A stretch of 64,000 bases of DNA from Sipunculus nudus. Taxonomy: Eukaryota; Annelida; Sipuncula; Golfingiida; Sipunculidae. The position numbers and the translations under genes were made by a program. Positions 41,801 to 53,800 of the stretch are shown piece by piece. Within the stretch, counting starts at the first letter, position 1. The number at the start of each line of letters is the position of its first letter. Location of the stretch: assembly GCA_026874595.1 (NCBI GenBank), contig CM049318.1:53855250-53919249 (forward strand), written 5' to 3'. The notes beneath the pieces are model-generated. The model did not search any database. It saw nothing but the letters and a program-made list of their open reading frames with translations, and had not been told where the DNA came from.

Positions 41801-44800
41801 CAGGGTGTTATTTTTCAGAGTATCACTGCATCAAGATATAGAAATTAGCCAATCCTCTACCCAAAAAAAAAAGATATCCAGAACTCGCAAAGAAATTACA
41901 CCTATGTAGTGTTTATGCAAGTTGCCTTTGATCCAGTTCTCCTTTGTTTAAACTGCTGCTTTTATAGCAAGATTCTCTGGGTCTCACCACCAGGGCTCTC
42001 ACAGTGCGAACAATTGTAGAGCCCTGTTTTTTCCGTTTTAATGGAAAAATGGACGGAAAAACGGAATTAGGGTTCAAAAACGGAATTAGGGTTCAAAATT
42101 GGAATTATATTAAATGCACGGAATACGACGGAAAGTCAGATTTAGAGCAAATTTAAACTGCAAATAAAGAAATTCTCAGCGAATTTCTTGTAAAAAAAAT
42201 CTTTCAAACTGCGCCAGCCATCTACATAACAAGCAAGGTCTGCCAATTTCTGCTCACAGCGGTTACACTAAGCACCAAGCTTTGATGTTACGATTATTAA
42301 CGAACATGCCTGAAACGCTGATACCGCCATTGTGTGGCATACAATGATGTATGTAACAATTACATTACATAAAATACAAAGATAAAACGGAAAATTCTGG
42401 AATTTCGATTTGATTAAAACGGAAAATAAATATTTATAAAACGGAAAAAACGGGGCTCTACAATTGTAATCAGACTAATTAGAGATTGGTATCACATTGT
42501 GTAATCAGCTCCAAGTTTTAAATCTGCAACTGCCATTCTCGTTGGTCTGACTCTTAGCCCCGTGCAAGCCTTGGATTTGTGACACAAGAAAATTTGTTAA
42601 ACAGAGCAGCGGCTAAAACAAAGGAGATACGGAACAACTTCAGTGTGTAACCACTGTGTTAGGAGTGTAGCAAAATATGGAATCAGGATTTTATTGAATG
42701 AAAACTTTAAGCGATACCATGTTTGAATCTGGAATGAGACCCTGTGGCAGGGTTCACATTTGACCCATGTGAAACCTATCTTACCCACCAAAGTAGATAA
42801 AACCTGGGTTGAAAGTGTTTTTACCCAGGATTAACTTAGGTTTTAATTTTACCCAGTTTATTACCCAAGTTTTTCCCCATGTTTATACGCTGGACAAAAG
42901 CTTAGATTCTTTCTGATTTGTCAGCATAAGTTGTACAGACATTTTATAAAATATTGGTAGCAAGCCAAGTGGCTGTGACCACATCAACCCTTGTCTAAAA
43001 GAAGCCATAACTCATGTTTGGCTGTGCAGAGCGCATCACTTTAATCAGTAAGAATTAGGGGTAAAACCTCCCGGGTACAACCTAGTTAAAACCTATTTGA
43101 CCCAGCCCAGGTTTCACCTAGAAACTTGTGAACCCTGGTCTGTGGTTATGAGCTCTAGTCAGTTATTATGATTATACTTTGTATTTTCAGGTATAGTTGG
43201 ATCAGCAATCATCGGCTCAGCAGCGGCAGCAGCACCTGCCCCTCCACCTCCGCCTCCTCCACTTCCAGGAAGCATGGCTCCACCGCCGCCCCCTCCACCA
43301 CTGCCAGGTGCTGCAGCTCCACCGCCGCCTCCACCACCTGGTATGCCTGGTATGGGCCCACCACCCCCTCCACCACCACCAGGGGGCGCTGCACCCGGTC
43401 AGTATCACCAGATTTCACTCTTGATGAAAATTTTATTTGGAATTTTTATGCAATGATAATTAGATAGAGAAAGATACAGTAGGAGGAAATGAGCCAAAAT
43501 ATTTATCCTAGGTTTACATGTGAACCCAATTTAACACCAAAATATAATAGATTTCTCTCATAATGTTGACTTTCCATTCTACCACGTTTAAAGATCTGTA
43601 TTAACATTTTAACACAGTTTGTGTTTGCAGTATTATAGGCATATGAGTTTGACCTTTACGAGTGACCTTGGGTTTACAGGGTTAGCTATCAAGAAGAAAA
43701 TCCAGCCGAAGTGTCGCCTGCCGGTGCTGAACTGGGTCGCCATGAAACCCAAGCAAGTGAAGGGCACGGTGTTCTCGGAGCTCGATGACGAGCGCCTGTA
43801 CAAGGTAAGATTCATAGCTAACAGACAGAGACAAGCAGGATGCTGATTAGGTTTAGGCTGCTGTGTTTGAACCATGTAGCTGAACTTTCTGTGTGGTGTA
43901 AATATGAAGTGATTAAACATTGACTTTATTTCTTACCTGCCAAGCTGGCAGCCGGTATATAAAGTTCACTGGCCCAAATGTGTTTGTCACATGCCTACAT
44001 TTAGTCACTAAAACGTTAAAGTATCCTACTGATTAAAATTTGTAGTCTATTCCTTTTGTAAGGGGTGTTGATAGATATATTGAGAGACTGGTTTTCACTG
44101 AGTTCTTAATGGAAAATTACATTCAAGTGAATGTGTTGGTTGGTATGACAATAACTGAAAGGACATCACAAAATTTGAGTAAAATAGTGAATTTATCAAA
44201 TGAGAAAGAGAGAGAGACTGACTTTCACAGAGTTCTTCATGAAAAATTACTTTCCAGTGAATGTTTTAGTTTCTTTGACAGTAATTGAAAAGGATATCAA
44301 AAGAACTTGAGTAATTTAGTAAATTTATTATATGAGACAGAGAAAGAGACTGATTTTCATGTAGTTCTTAATGAAAACTACTTTCTAGTGAATGTTTTGG
44401 TTAGTATGACAGTAATTGAAAAGGATATTAAGAGAAATTTAGTAAAATAGTGAACTTATTATATGAGAAAAGGGTTTTTCATGTAAGTTTGACAGAAATG
44501 ACACCAGTTATGAATAAAAAGTTGTTCTTTAATAACAAAAGATTAGTGCCCGAAAGCCTCATTCACCTGCTCTGGACAGTTTGACAATTGGTAGTGTTGA
44601 TCCCTGGGTTAAAGTTGGCCACTAGTTGACCTCAACATACAAGTATTGTTAAATGTTTAATGTAAACACATGTACTCCCACATTTATACAAATATAGACC
44701 TGGGATTACAAGCACCTGTTTCAGTGAAACCTCATTTTGTAGAAGTTGAAGGGACCCTCAGAAAACTTCAACACATCTGAGGTTCAACACAAGTGGGTTT

Positions 44801-47800
44801 TATTTGGAAATAATTTAACCAAGTTGTCAGGAATATCAAGTCTTTAACTTTGACACAAGCAGGATATTTGACTTAAGTGAGTTTGACACAACAAGGTGTG
44901 CCTGTTACTTGATAATTACTAGAAAATTACAAAATTCAGTGAGTAGGCCATTTTGTACCATAAATTTATCAAAGAAATCCCTCATCTCTGGGTTTGTTAC
45001 ATACTAATGTAAATGGTGAAAACATTTTTACAGGACTTTTGAACTGCAGAATTTCATATATTAACTGGTCTCAAAGGCAGTGGAAACAATTGAGCAATAG
45101 TTTGTCACTGAGTATGATCTAACCTTACCTGTTGTTCCTTTTCCTTTCCACTTCCTTATTGTAAATTTTGCATTTATTTTCATTCCTGATCATGCACTCT
45201 TGTTTAAGCTTCAGCTGTGTATTTTTATGTGTGATTTGTGAGTGTGTGACTTCTTGTTAACTTTTGTATCTGATCACTCCTGCTAAGCCTTGGTCATGAT
45301 TTCCTTTGTTGTAGGGTGAATTTAAGGTGAGTGATCATGCATAGCACATAGTTTTATGTAAGACTAACAAACCCTGAATTAATAAATATCCTGAATTGCA
45401 CAAACAGGGCACATATCAGTTCCTACCAGTACATTCATTCAGAATTGACCTTTAGTTCCTCCACCTCTAATGATACATGGTAGCATACTTGGAACTTTTC
45501 ACTATTTTGGCCTGAAATGACCAAGTTTGTAAGCACTTGGTAGGGCTGGCAATCAGCTATTGATTAATGGCTCAGTTTTGGCAATCAGTTATTGATAAAT
45601 ATTGATATGAAGGTTGAACGAGATTTAGAAAAGATTATAAGACCTATGCATAAAATCTGTTGTGAAGTTTCCACGGCCCCAATGGGAGGTAATATAGGAA
45701 GTTTTGACACTTTTCTTTGTTTCACTTTTATCCAGTGAACATGCAGGCAGATAGCGTGTTAAATATGGGAAACTTAAAATTATTGAAAATAAGAGGTTCT
45801 TAGAGGAATTCTAGCCTGTGTCTAGCCTCCTGAACACCAAGAAGATAGACATGGATGTCCCCTGTGAACCGATTGCGGCACATGATCACTTCGCCCCCTG
45901 TTGGTCATACAATTAACAACCATGATTTTGCTTGTGTTCCTTTTAGATTTCGCTGTTTTCACTGTAACTCTGTGGCCATGGCCCTATTTCATGACGGTAA
46001 CTCACAAAGCCCGGTTTTTACTGCATTTAATATTGGTTACTAGTAACCTAATACCAACATTAATAGTCATCACCATATTCTCAAAATAATTTTAATCAAA
46101 CCCAACAAAATAAACAAGAAACTCAACCAGTTTATGATATTTCTTTATTAAAATGGTGTTTATTTCATGTCAATTATGAGATCAATTTTTGGCAGCCTCA
46201 TCGATAATCGTATCAGACCACCTGAATTGATTGATATATCAATATATCAATTAATCGTGCCAGCCCTACATTTGACACTGAATGTGGCAGATAAGAGTTC
46301 TCAGTGTGCAGATTTTAACCTAGTTCTGATTGATTTAATTATAGGGGACTACAAAGCTGTATTCGTTAACTATACTATAAAAATATGTAACTATAAAAAA
46401 TTTCCTATTTTAGAAATTTTAGAAAAGTGATAGGCTGTTTAACAAAAACATGATAGATCTCATATACAGGATTCCCTTACATTCTGCTGACAATACTTGT
46501 AGTCTGTTTCATCCCCTAATGACCACCTGTTTTTTTGCTATGAAAATTTTTATTAGGTACATTTCAAGGGAAGTAGTTATAGTGTAGAGAAGAGGATTAA
46601 ATGATATAAATATCAACAAGATAAATCCATAACTACCTTATACCTTATTTAAGAAATAGAATTATTTGAAAATATGAGAAATCAGTCTCCATTTTACAAC
46701 ATATCAGACCCACTTATGGCGGTCAAGGTCATTGGTCACATGCAAAAACAGCCTCAGTTGATAGCTGCTGATAGGATGGTTCATGTAAACACTCTAAAAA
46801 ATAAAACCAGCTTAAACAAAGATGGCTGCTCATGCAGGGACACATCATATCAGCCAGATTATTGTGAAGATACTAAAAAGTTGTGAAACATAAACTTGGG
46901 ATTTATTGTTAAATTCTTAATTGTCATATTCAATTGTCACTTCTGTATGTAGTTTTCTGGGAAATTATAAAAAATATAAACTGATAAGTAAATTATCTAC
47001 AAAAAACAGGCTGACAGCAGGTGGTGAAATGGACTATAGTCAGTAAACATTTTGTGACAGTGTATTCTGGAAAAAGAAGACATTTCTCACCATGTTTGAT
47101 GGTAGTTGACCAAGAACTTTGTGCACTGCTCACCATGTTATGTTCCTTAGAGCCAAAATAAATTAGTAAATCATGTGTTAAGGGAGGCCCAATTTGGTAA
47201 AGGATTTTTTTCCAATGCAGGTTCAATTTCAGGTTGTTTTCAACCAGATCACTTTATTATTAATATTGTCTGACCATGTTTATTTATTTAAGGCTGTTTT
47301 TAACATTGGCACTTTTTATTTTGTTGTTGTAGACTGTTAAAACACTACACTATTTAAAGCACTCTCAGCTCACGGACTGATTGACTAGTTTAAAGCAGTG
47401 TGACCAACTGACTGGTTTAAGGCAGTGTGAGTGACTAACTAGTTTAAAGCAGTGTGACTGACTGACTAGTTTGAGGCAATGTTACTGACTGACTAGTTTG
47501 AAGCAGTGTGACATACTGACTAGATTGAAGCAGTGTGACTGACTGACTAGTTAAATGCAGTGTGACTGACTGACTAGTTTAAAGCAGTGTGACTGACTGA
47601 CTAGTTTAAAGCAGTGTGACTGACTGACTAGTTTAAAGCCATGTGGTTTAGTTTAAAAGCAGTGTGACTGACTGACTAGTTTAATGCAGTGTGACTGACT
47701 GACTAGTTTAAAGCAGTGTGACTGACTGACTAGTTTAAAGCTGTGTGGTTTAGTTTAAAGCAGTGTGACTGACCGACTAGTTTCAAGCAGTGTGGTTTAG

Positions 47801-50800
47801 TTTAAAGCAGTGTGACTGATTGACTAGTTTAAAGCAGTGTGACTGACTGACTAGTTTAAAGCTGCGTGGTTTAAAGTGGTGTGACTGACTCACTAGTTTG
47901 AGGCAGTGTGACTGACTGACTATTTCAAAGCAGTGTGACTGACTGACTGGTTTGAGGCAGTGTGACTGACTGACCAGTTTAAAGCAGTGTGACTTTCTGA
48001 CTTGTTTGAGGGAGTGAGACTGACTGACTATTTTATAGCAGTGTGACTGACTGACTGCTTTTAGGCAGTGTGACTGACTGACCAGTTTAAAGCAGTGTGG
48101 CTGACTGACTATTTTAAAGCAGTTTGACGGACTGACTGGTTTGTTTGAATGATTTATTGACACAATACATTGTAAGTACATTCACGTGGTATTCTACCTA
48201 ATCACATATATGAATATAAACTTGTATCAATAGATTGAGCGCAAGCTACTTAAAGCTTATGAAGCTCGCTCCTGAATTCTAAAGTGGTAATTTTCTGATG
48301 CATGGCGGGGGGGGGGGGGGGGGGGGGGGGGGGGTGATGTTAACATATTGGTGACTGAAGTATCATGGAAGATGTGGATAGCATAATGACTATGTTTTTA
48401 GTTGTGATTTGGAAAGTGTAAGGTGCCAGTTGAGAGGAGAGAAAGAGTTTTGGTGGGTGTGGGATGAGTTTGTCAAAATTGTCAAATTATTTTATGTTAG
48501 AATCTGATTGAGTTTTCAATAAAGTTTGCTACCGATTCGAATATTTCCTTGTTTGATTTGTCATCTATTTTTGGGTCACCAAAAAGTAGAACTTTTAATG
48601 GGGTATCCCTAGGTAAGTATGTTTTTCTAGTGGAGTTATAGAGGTGGCATTGCAGTAGTTAGTGGTTGGGATCTTCTGATGGGTGGCCACATTGACATTT
48701 TTTGGTGTCGCTAATATGTCTTGTATACATATGATAATTTAGATCACTACATTTCATTCTCATGCGTGCATGGATTATTTGTGATTTTCTGGTTCCCGAG
48801 TTGTAGTACGTAGGTGTTTTAGTTCTTAGAGCTGATTTTTTCAATTGGTAGTTTAATGAGCCACTTGTCAAGCAAGCTTTCTTATCAAGATCCATTTGGT
48901 TCCATAATCTGATTGATTTTGGGAGAAAAGAGTTGAAATATAAATCAGTTCTTGCTTGTATTGGAGTAAGGTTGTGTATTACAAATCTGGTTTCGTATAT
49001 GTTACTATGTGGAGGTGGAAGAAGAATGCGTAGATACTGCGGACTTTCATTGTTAATCATTTTATGTACAAGGAGGATTTGTTTGTTTTCTCTTCTCTTT
49101 TGGAGAGTTTCCCATCCTGATTCAAGATATAAGAGTTCATGTGATGTTCCTTTTACCCCTCCCGTTACAATTCTTGCAGCTATCAGTTGTATTTTTTCAA
49201 GTGTCTGGTCTTGTTCCTGGGTACAGTTGCTCCATAAGATGTTTCCATATTCTAATAGGGGTCTGATATATGAGAAATATATATTTTGTAAGGTTGTTCT
49301 ATCTAGGAGATATTTTAACTTGCTTAAGATTAGAAGTTTGTTCATTGCTTTAGCTGCAATGTAGTTTATGTGTTCTTGCCATTTGCAATTATGGCTAAGG
49401 ATTATTCCTAAATGTTTGTGCATTTTGAGTCTAGTTATTTTTGTTTTATTTAGGTATAAGTCAGGGAGGTTTACAGGTGCTGTTTTCCTTGAAAAGAGTA
49501 CCGATTCAGTTTTCCTGCATTAAAAGTGACTAGCCACTTCCTTGACCACTGGTAAATCTTTTCAAGGTCTGCATTTAGTATCTGGGCTGCTCGGATGGGA
49601 TTTTCTATGGCTAGGTATAACATTGTATCGTCCGCAAAGAGACAAATATTACTTGTGAGTTTTTCTCCTATGTCGTCGATAAAGACTAGAAGAGTAGGGG
49701 CCTAGGATCGATCCTTGTGGTACCCCTGACTGTAGGAATTTCCATTCCGAGGGAGCATTTTCTATAATAACTCGTTGTCTATTTGTTAAATAGTTGTATA
49801 ACCATCTGTGCAGTTTACCTGTTATTCCTGCTGAGAGTAGCTTACTGAGAAGGCCATATTAACATAAACAGTCTAATCAACAAAATAGATGATATCATAA
49901 TAGAAATTGAAAAATTTGACGTAATCTGTTTCACAGAAACACATCTCGATCACAACTTACCAAATGATGATTTACTAATACTGGACTTCCAAGAACCGAT
50001 ACGAAGGGACAGAAATAGATATGGAGGTGGCATTGCAGTATATGTAAAAAATAATCTGCCATTTAAAAGAAGACATGACCTTGAAAATGATAAAATGAAA
50101 GTGTCAGTATAGAAATCCTGAATCAACCCAAAAAAATAATATGTACAACTATCTACAAACCCCCAAATGAAAACATTGAAAGTTGGGAGATGTTAAAGGA
50201 CTACTTCTTTGATCTTAACTTAATACCGATAATGAACCATATCATACTAGGGGACCTAAACAGTGATTTACTAATTGAAAATCCTAAGCCAAAACTGAAA
50301 GTCATATTACAAGAACTTGGCCTGATCCAACATGTCAAGGAACCAACAAGGATAAGTGATAAAAGTAAAACCCTACTAGATGTAATAATAACCAATTTTA
50401 ATGATCAAATTTCACAATGTGGTACATTCCCCAAACACTACAGCGACCATAATGCAGTATACATGAAATTATATTGGAATAAACCTGTCCAAGCACTCCA
50501 TCCCTTTAGAGTTTGGAAATATAAAGAAGGAAACTATATTAAAATGAAAGACATGCTCCAGAAAATTAACTGGGATAATATTGTAGACAAAAAAGAATAT
50601 ATCGACATAGTTTACAAAAAATTTACGTCCACAGTCCTCTGTATATCAGAACAATGCATCCCAGTAAAAACAGTTAAAAACATAACTACCAATAAAGAAT
50701 GGTTCACTCATGAACTAAAATTAATAAAACGCAAGTGCTTAAGAATCAGATCTAAAGCAATGAGAACCAAAAATACAAATGATTGGAAATTATACAAAAA

Positions 50801-53800
50801 TTCACGTAACAAATTTAATGCCGAGGTCAGAAAAGCCAAAAGTAAATATCCTTTAAAACTAGCAAATGATCTGAAGGAAAATCTTCATAACAAGACATAC
50901 TGGTGGAAAACCATAGACGGCCTTATGAAAGGAACAACACATAAGACACTACCACCACTGGACAAAGGAAATGAATTGTATGTTACACTACCCAAAGAAA
51001 AAGCAGAGCTGTTAAACAACCAATTTATACAACAAACAATACTAAACCACAATAGCAACTATGTTCCCTTAACACCAAGAAAAACAAATAACAAATTAGA
51101 AGAAGTACAATTCAAAATAAATGATATAGAATCAATTATGAAATCCCTAGATACAAGTAAATCTAAGGGACCAGATGATATACATCCCTTCATTCTAAAG
51201 ACCTGTTATAAAGAATTATCATACCCAATTCAAAAAATCGCCGAACTTTCCTTTAACACAGGAAAACTACCTACCCTATGGAAAAAGGCAAATGTCACAC
51301 CTATCTTTAAAAGTGGTGATCCTAAACAACCAGTAAACTACAGACCCATATCACTAACAAGCTGTATATGTAAAATAATAGAGAAAATTATATTTGCCAG
51401 AATGCTTAACTTCTTTAAAGAAAACAGAATTATATCAGCATACCAATCAGGATTTTTACCTAGAGACTCTGCAGTGTATCAATTAACAGACTTGTACAAT
51501 ACTATCACCTATGATTTAGACAATGGAAAAGAAGGAATAGGAATCTTTCTAGATATAAGTAAGGCTTTTGATAAAGTCTGGACAGATGGCCTTCTCAGTA
51601 AGCTACTCTCAGCAGGACTGACTGGTTTTAGGCAGTACCTAACCTTTGCACATTTTGTTTGTTACTGATGATGGACTGACAATTTGGAGGTCATAAGTAA
51701 TCTTGACGGTCCATATCTGTCAATTGGTAGCTGATTTGTCAGAGGGTACCCTTTTACTGGGACAAACTTGATTTTCTCTTTAAACTAAATAACTTTCCCT
51801 TATTTGGTTATTTAACCATAGTACTCTCAATGTGTTACTGTTAGCCAAGTGGTTGAGGCTGTGTTGAGACTGTTTAAAGCATGTTGGACAGTCTATGGGT
51901 ATTTTTAACTGTGACATGCTTTATTTTTAACTCTCAGCAGATCTATGATTTTTAGGTAATATGACCATGGCGATCCTATCATACTAACCTAAACAGACTG
52001 AGTTTGAGACTATTCTTTTTATAACCTGAATTTGATGGGTTTGAGGCTGTTTTACCCCTTTATAACTTTGTACTTGTATTTTTCAGCTGATTGACTTTGA
52101 TGAGTTTGAGGCTATTTGTAATCTGGGCAGTTTTTACTTATTACTTTCAGCTTATCGACTTTGATGAGTTTGAGGCTATTTTTAACCTTGGCACTCTCAA
52201 CCTGAAAGACGAGATGGACGGTACTCCAAAATCCAAGAAAAAGCACAAAAAACCAGAGGCAGTATCACTGCTAGAAGCAAACAGGCTACGAAATGTTGGT
52301 ATGTATCCCATAAATATACTCTCTCATCTTATTTACATGATTAAGCTCTGTGATGCACTGCATGAAAAGTCTGTTTTCTTTCCTGATAAAATGATGAATC
52401 CCAATATATTTATTCACATGTTATACAGGTGTATTCTTTCCTTCTCTTAGATATAGTTATTATAAATCTTTGATAAAATACTTTAGGTTATTGTTTTTAA
52501 TAGCCAAACCAACAGTACATTAACACTTGTTAAAATATAAGATTCTAGGTTGTTCTTAGACATTAACACAGATTAATTAATTGCAAACGAGCTGATACAC
52601 TGACAACTTTAATTTTATTGAGGGAAAAAAATATAATTAAGTAACATCCTCTTGAATACTGTTAGCTGATGAATAACAGAAATATTATCATCCTGATAGC
52701 TGTAGCTTTTAAAGTGCTGCTAATTAAATGATGAAGCCAATGAATATTGTCACCATAGAAACCAGCATGACATCAGACTAGGGTGGCCATGCTGGTCTGC
52801 ACCGAACTGCTTTTTAGTTTGAGCATCATTTCATTTAACCTTTATCTGGCTCTGTGTGTTTCCCTGGCTTTATATAAGTATGTATTTATCTCTGTTTTAT
52901 ATTGAATCATTCCATCGTTACAGCCATCACAAGGAGGAAGTTTGATCATACGGATGATGAAATTATCAGAGCGATCAACAGGTAAGTTCACAGGAACAAC
53001 GACACTAATATTGATAAAGAAAGTAATAATAGTAATAATATACATACAGATTTCAATCACAATAGATATCTTAAATACATATTTTTGACACAGTATTATG
53101 CCAATTAATAAGTAACTTCACAGCAAAGCTGATATTTATTATGATTATGAAAAAAATATAATAATTAGTTTGCATACATAAAGAACACATACTTACAAAT
53201 TAAGTATTTTTGTATTGTCACCATAATATATATCTTAAGGACATATTTTAAACACATTACTATGTCACAGGCACAAAAGTAAGTTCACAGCAGCACCGAT
53301 ACTTATAATGATAACGAAAAGAATAATATTAATTAGTTTACATACATAAAGAACACATTATAAAAAATTACATGTTTTTGTATTGTCACCATAATATATA
53401 TATCGTAAATACATATTTTTAACATAGTACTCTGACACAGTAAAATTTATCATACTCTCAACCACCAGGTGGTTTACTTTATTGAGATATTTGTGATATT
53501 TTTATCTTTTGACATAATTATATAAATGTATATATATCTACAGCTTGACTAAAAGGCATTGCAAGCATTGAATTTTATCTGAGATTTAGAAATACATTTT
53601 ATTTGGGGAAATTTGAAATCTTTCCATGAAAAAGTAGGATAATTAGGGTAAAATCTGTAATACATAGGTCCCACCTGGTATGTGTCATATCTTTTATATT
53701 ATTGTGAGTACAGGTATGATGCAGTAACACTAAGTATGTATTACAGGCATCCATGTTACAATAACAATACATTACCTCACAATAGTATATGTATTGTGAG

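Larger units (their letters stand above)
41307..43190 (+). other. FMNL: Intron 11
   Basis: Starts with a cluster of AGGTCA hexamers (41311-41378) and carries two complete miniature elements (42010-42467 and 42748-43137), the second ending 53 bases before the FH1 exon. The remainder is AT-rich non-coding DNA. Confidence 0.75.
43805..47230 (+). other. FMNL: Proximal intron 13
   Basis: Contains a three-unit tandem repeat (44081-44475), a pogo-like remnant near 44726-44905 (CAGTGAAACCTCA start), a candidate 12-nt microexon (45315-45326) and a hAT-like element (45541-46268). Between 46270 and 47230 I see nothing organised. Confidence 0.7.
48130..51628 (-). mobile_element. Non-LTR retrotransposon with twin-priming inversion
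   Basis: The whole insertion is bounded by GACTGACTGGTTT at 48130-48142 and again at 51616-51628, a likely 13-bp target duplication, though it lies inside an array of the same motif. Relative to the - strand the 3' half is in sense (48143-49857) and the 5' half is inverted (49858-51617): the classic product of twin priming. A 32-base segment occurs at both internal breakpoints in opposite orientation (49826-49857 and 51586-51617). Only one insertion event is needed to explain both halves. Confidence 0.85.

Noticed and set aside
43197-43467. Several additional open frames on both strands across the FH1 exon
   Set aside because: They are shadows of the proline-codon repeats; only the frame starting with GIVGSA joins correctly to both neighbouring exons.
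47783-48181. 132-codon - strand open frame rich in repeated [11 protein letters not shown]-type units
   Set aside because: It is the translation of the 27-bp minisatellite, whose period is a multiple of three; no start context, splice sites or protein similarity.
48933-49364. 143-codon + strand open frame
   Set aside because: It is antisense to the 3' half of the LINE ORF2, which has clear reverse-transcriptase motifs.
52087-52150. Upstream CAG at 52086 as the real exon 14 acceptor
   Set aside because: The frame from it runs through the second acceptor and reaches a stop after about 25 codons; the 52150 acceptor gives the conserved FH2 sequence.
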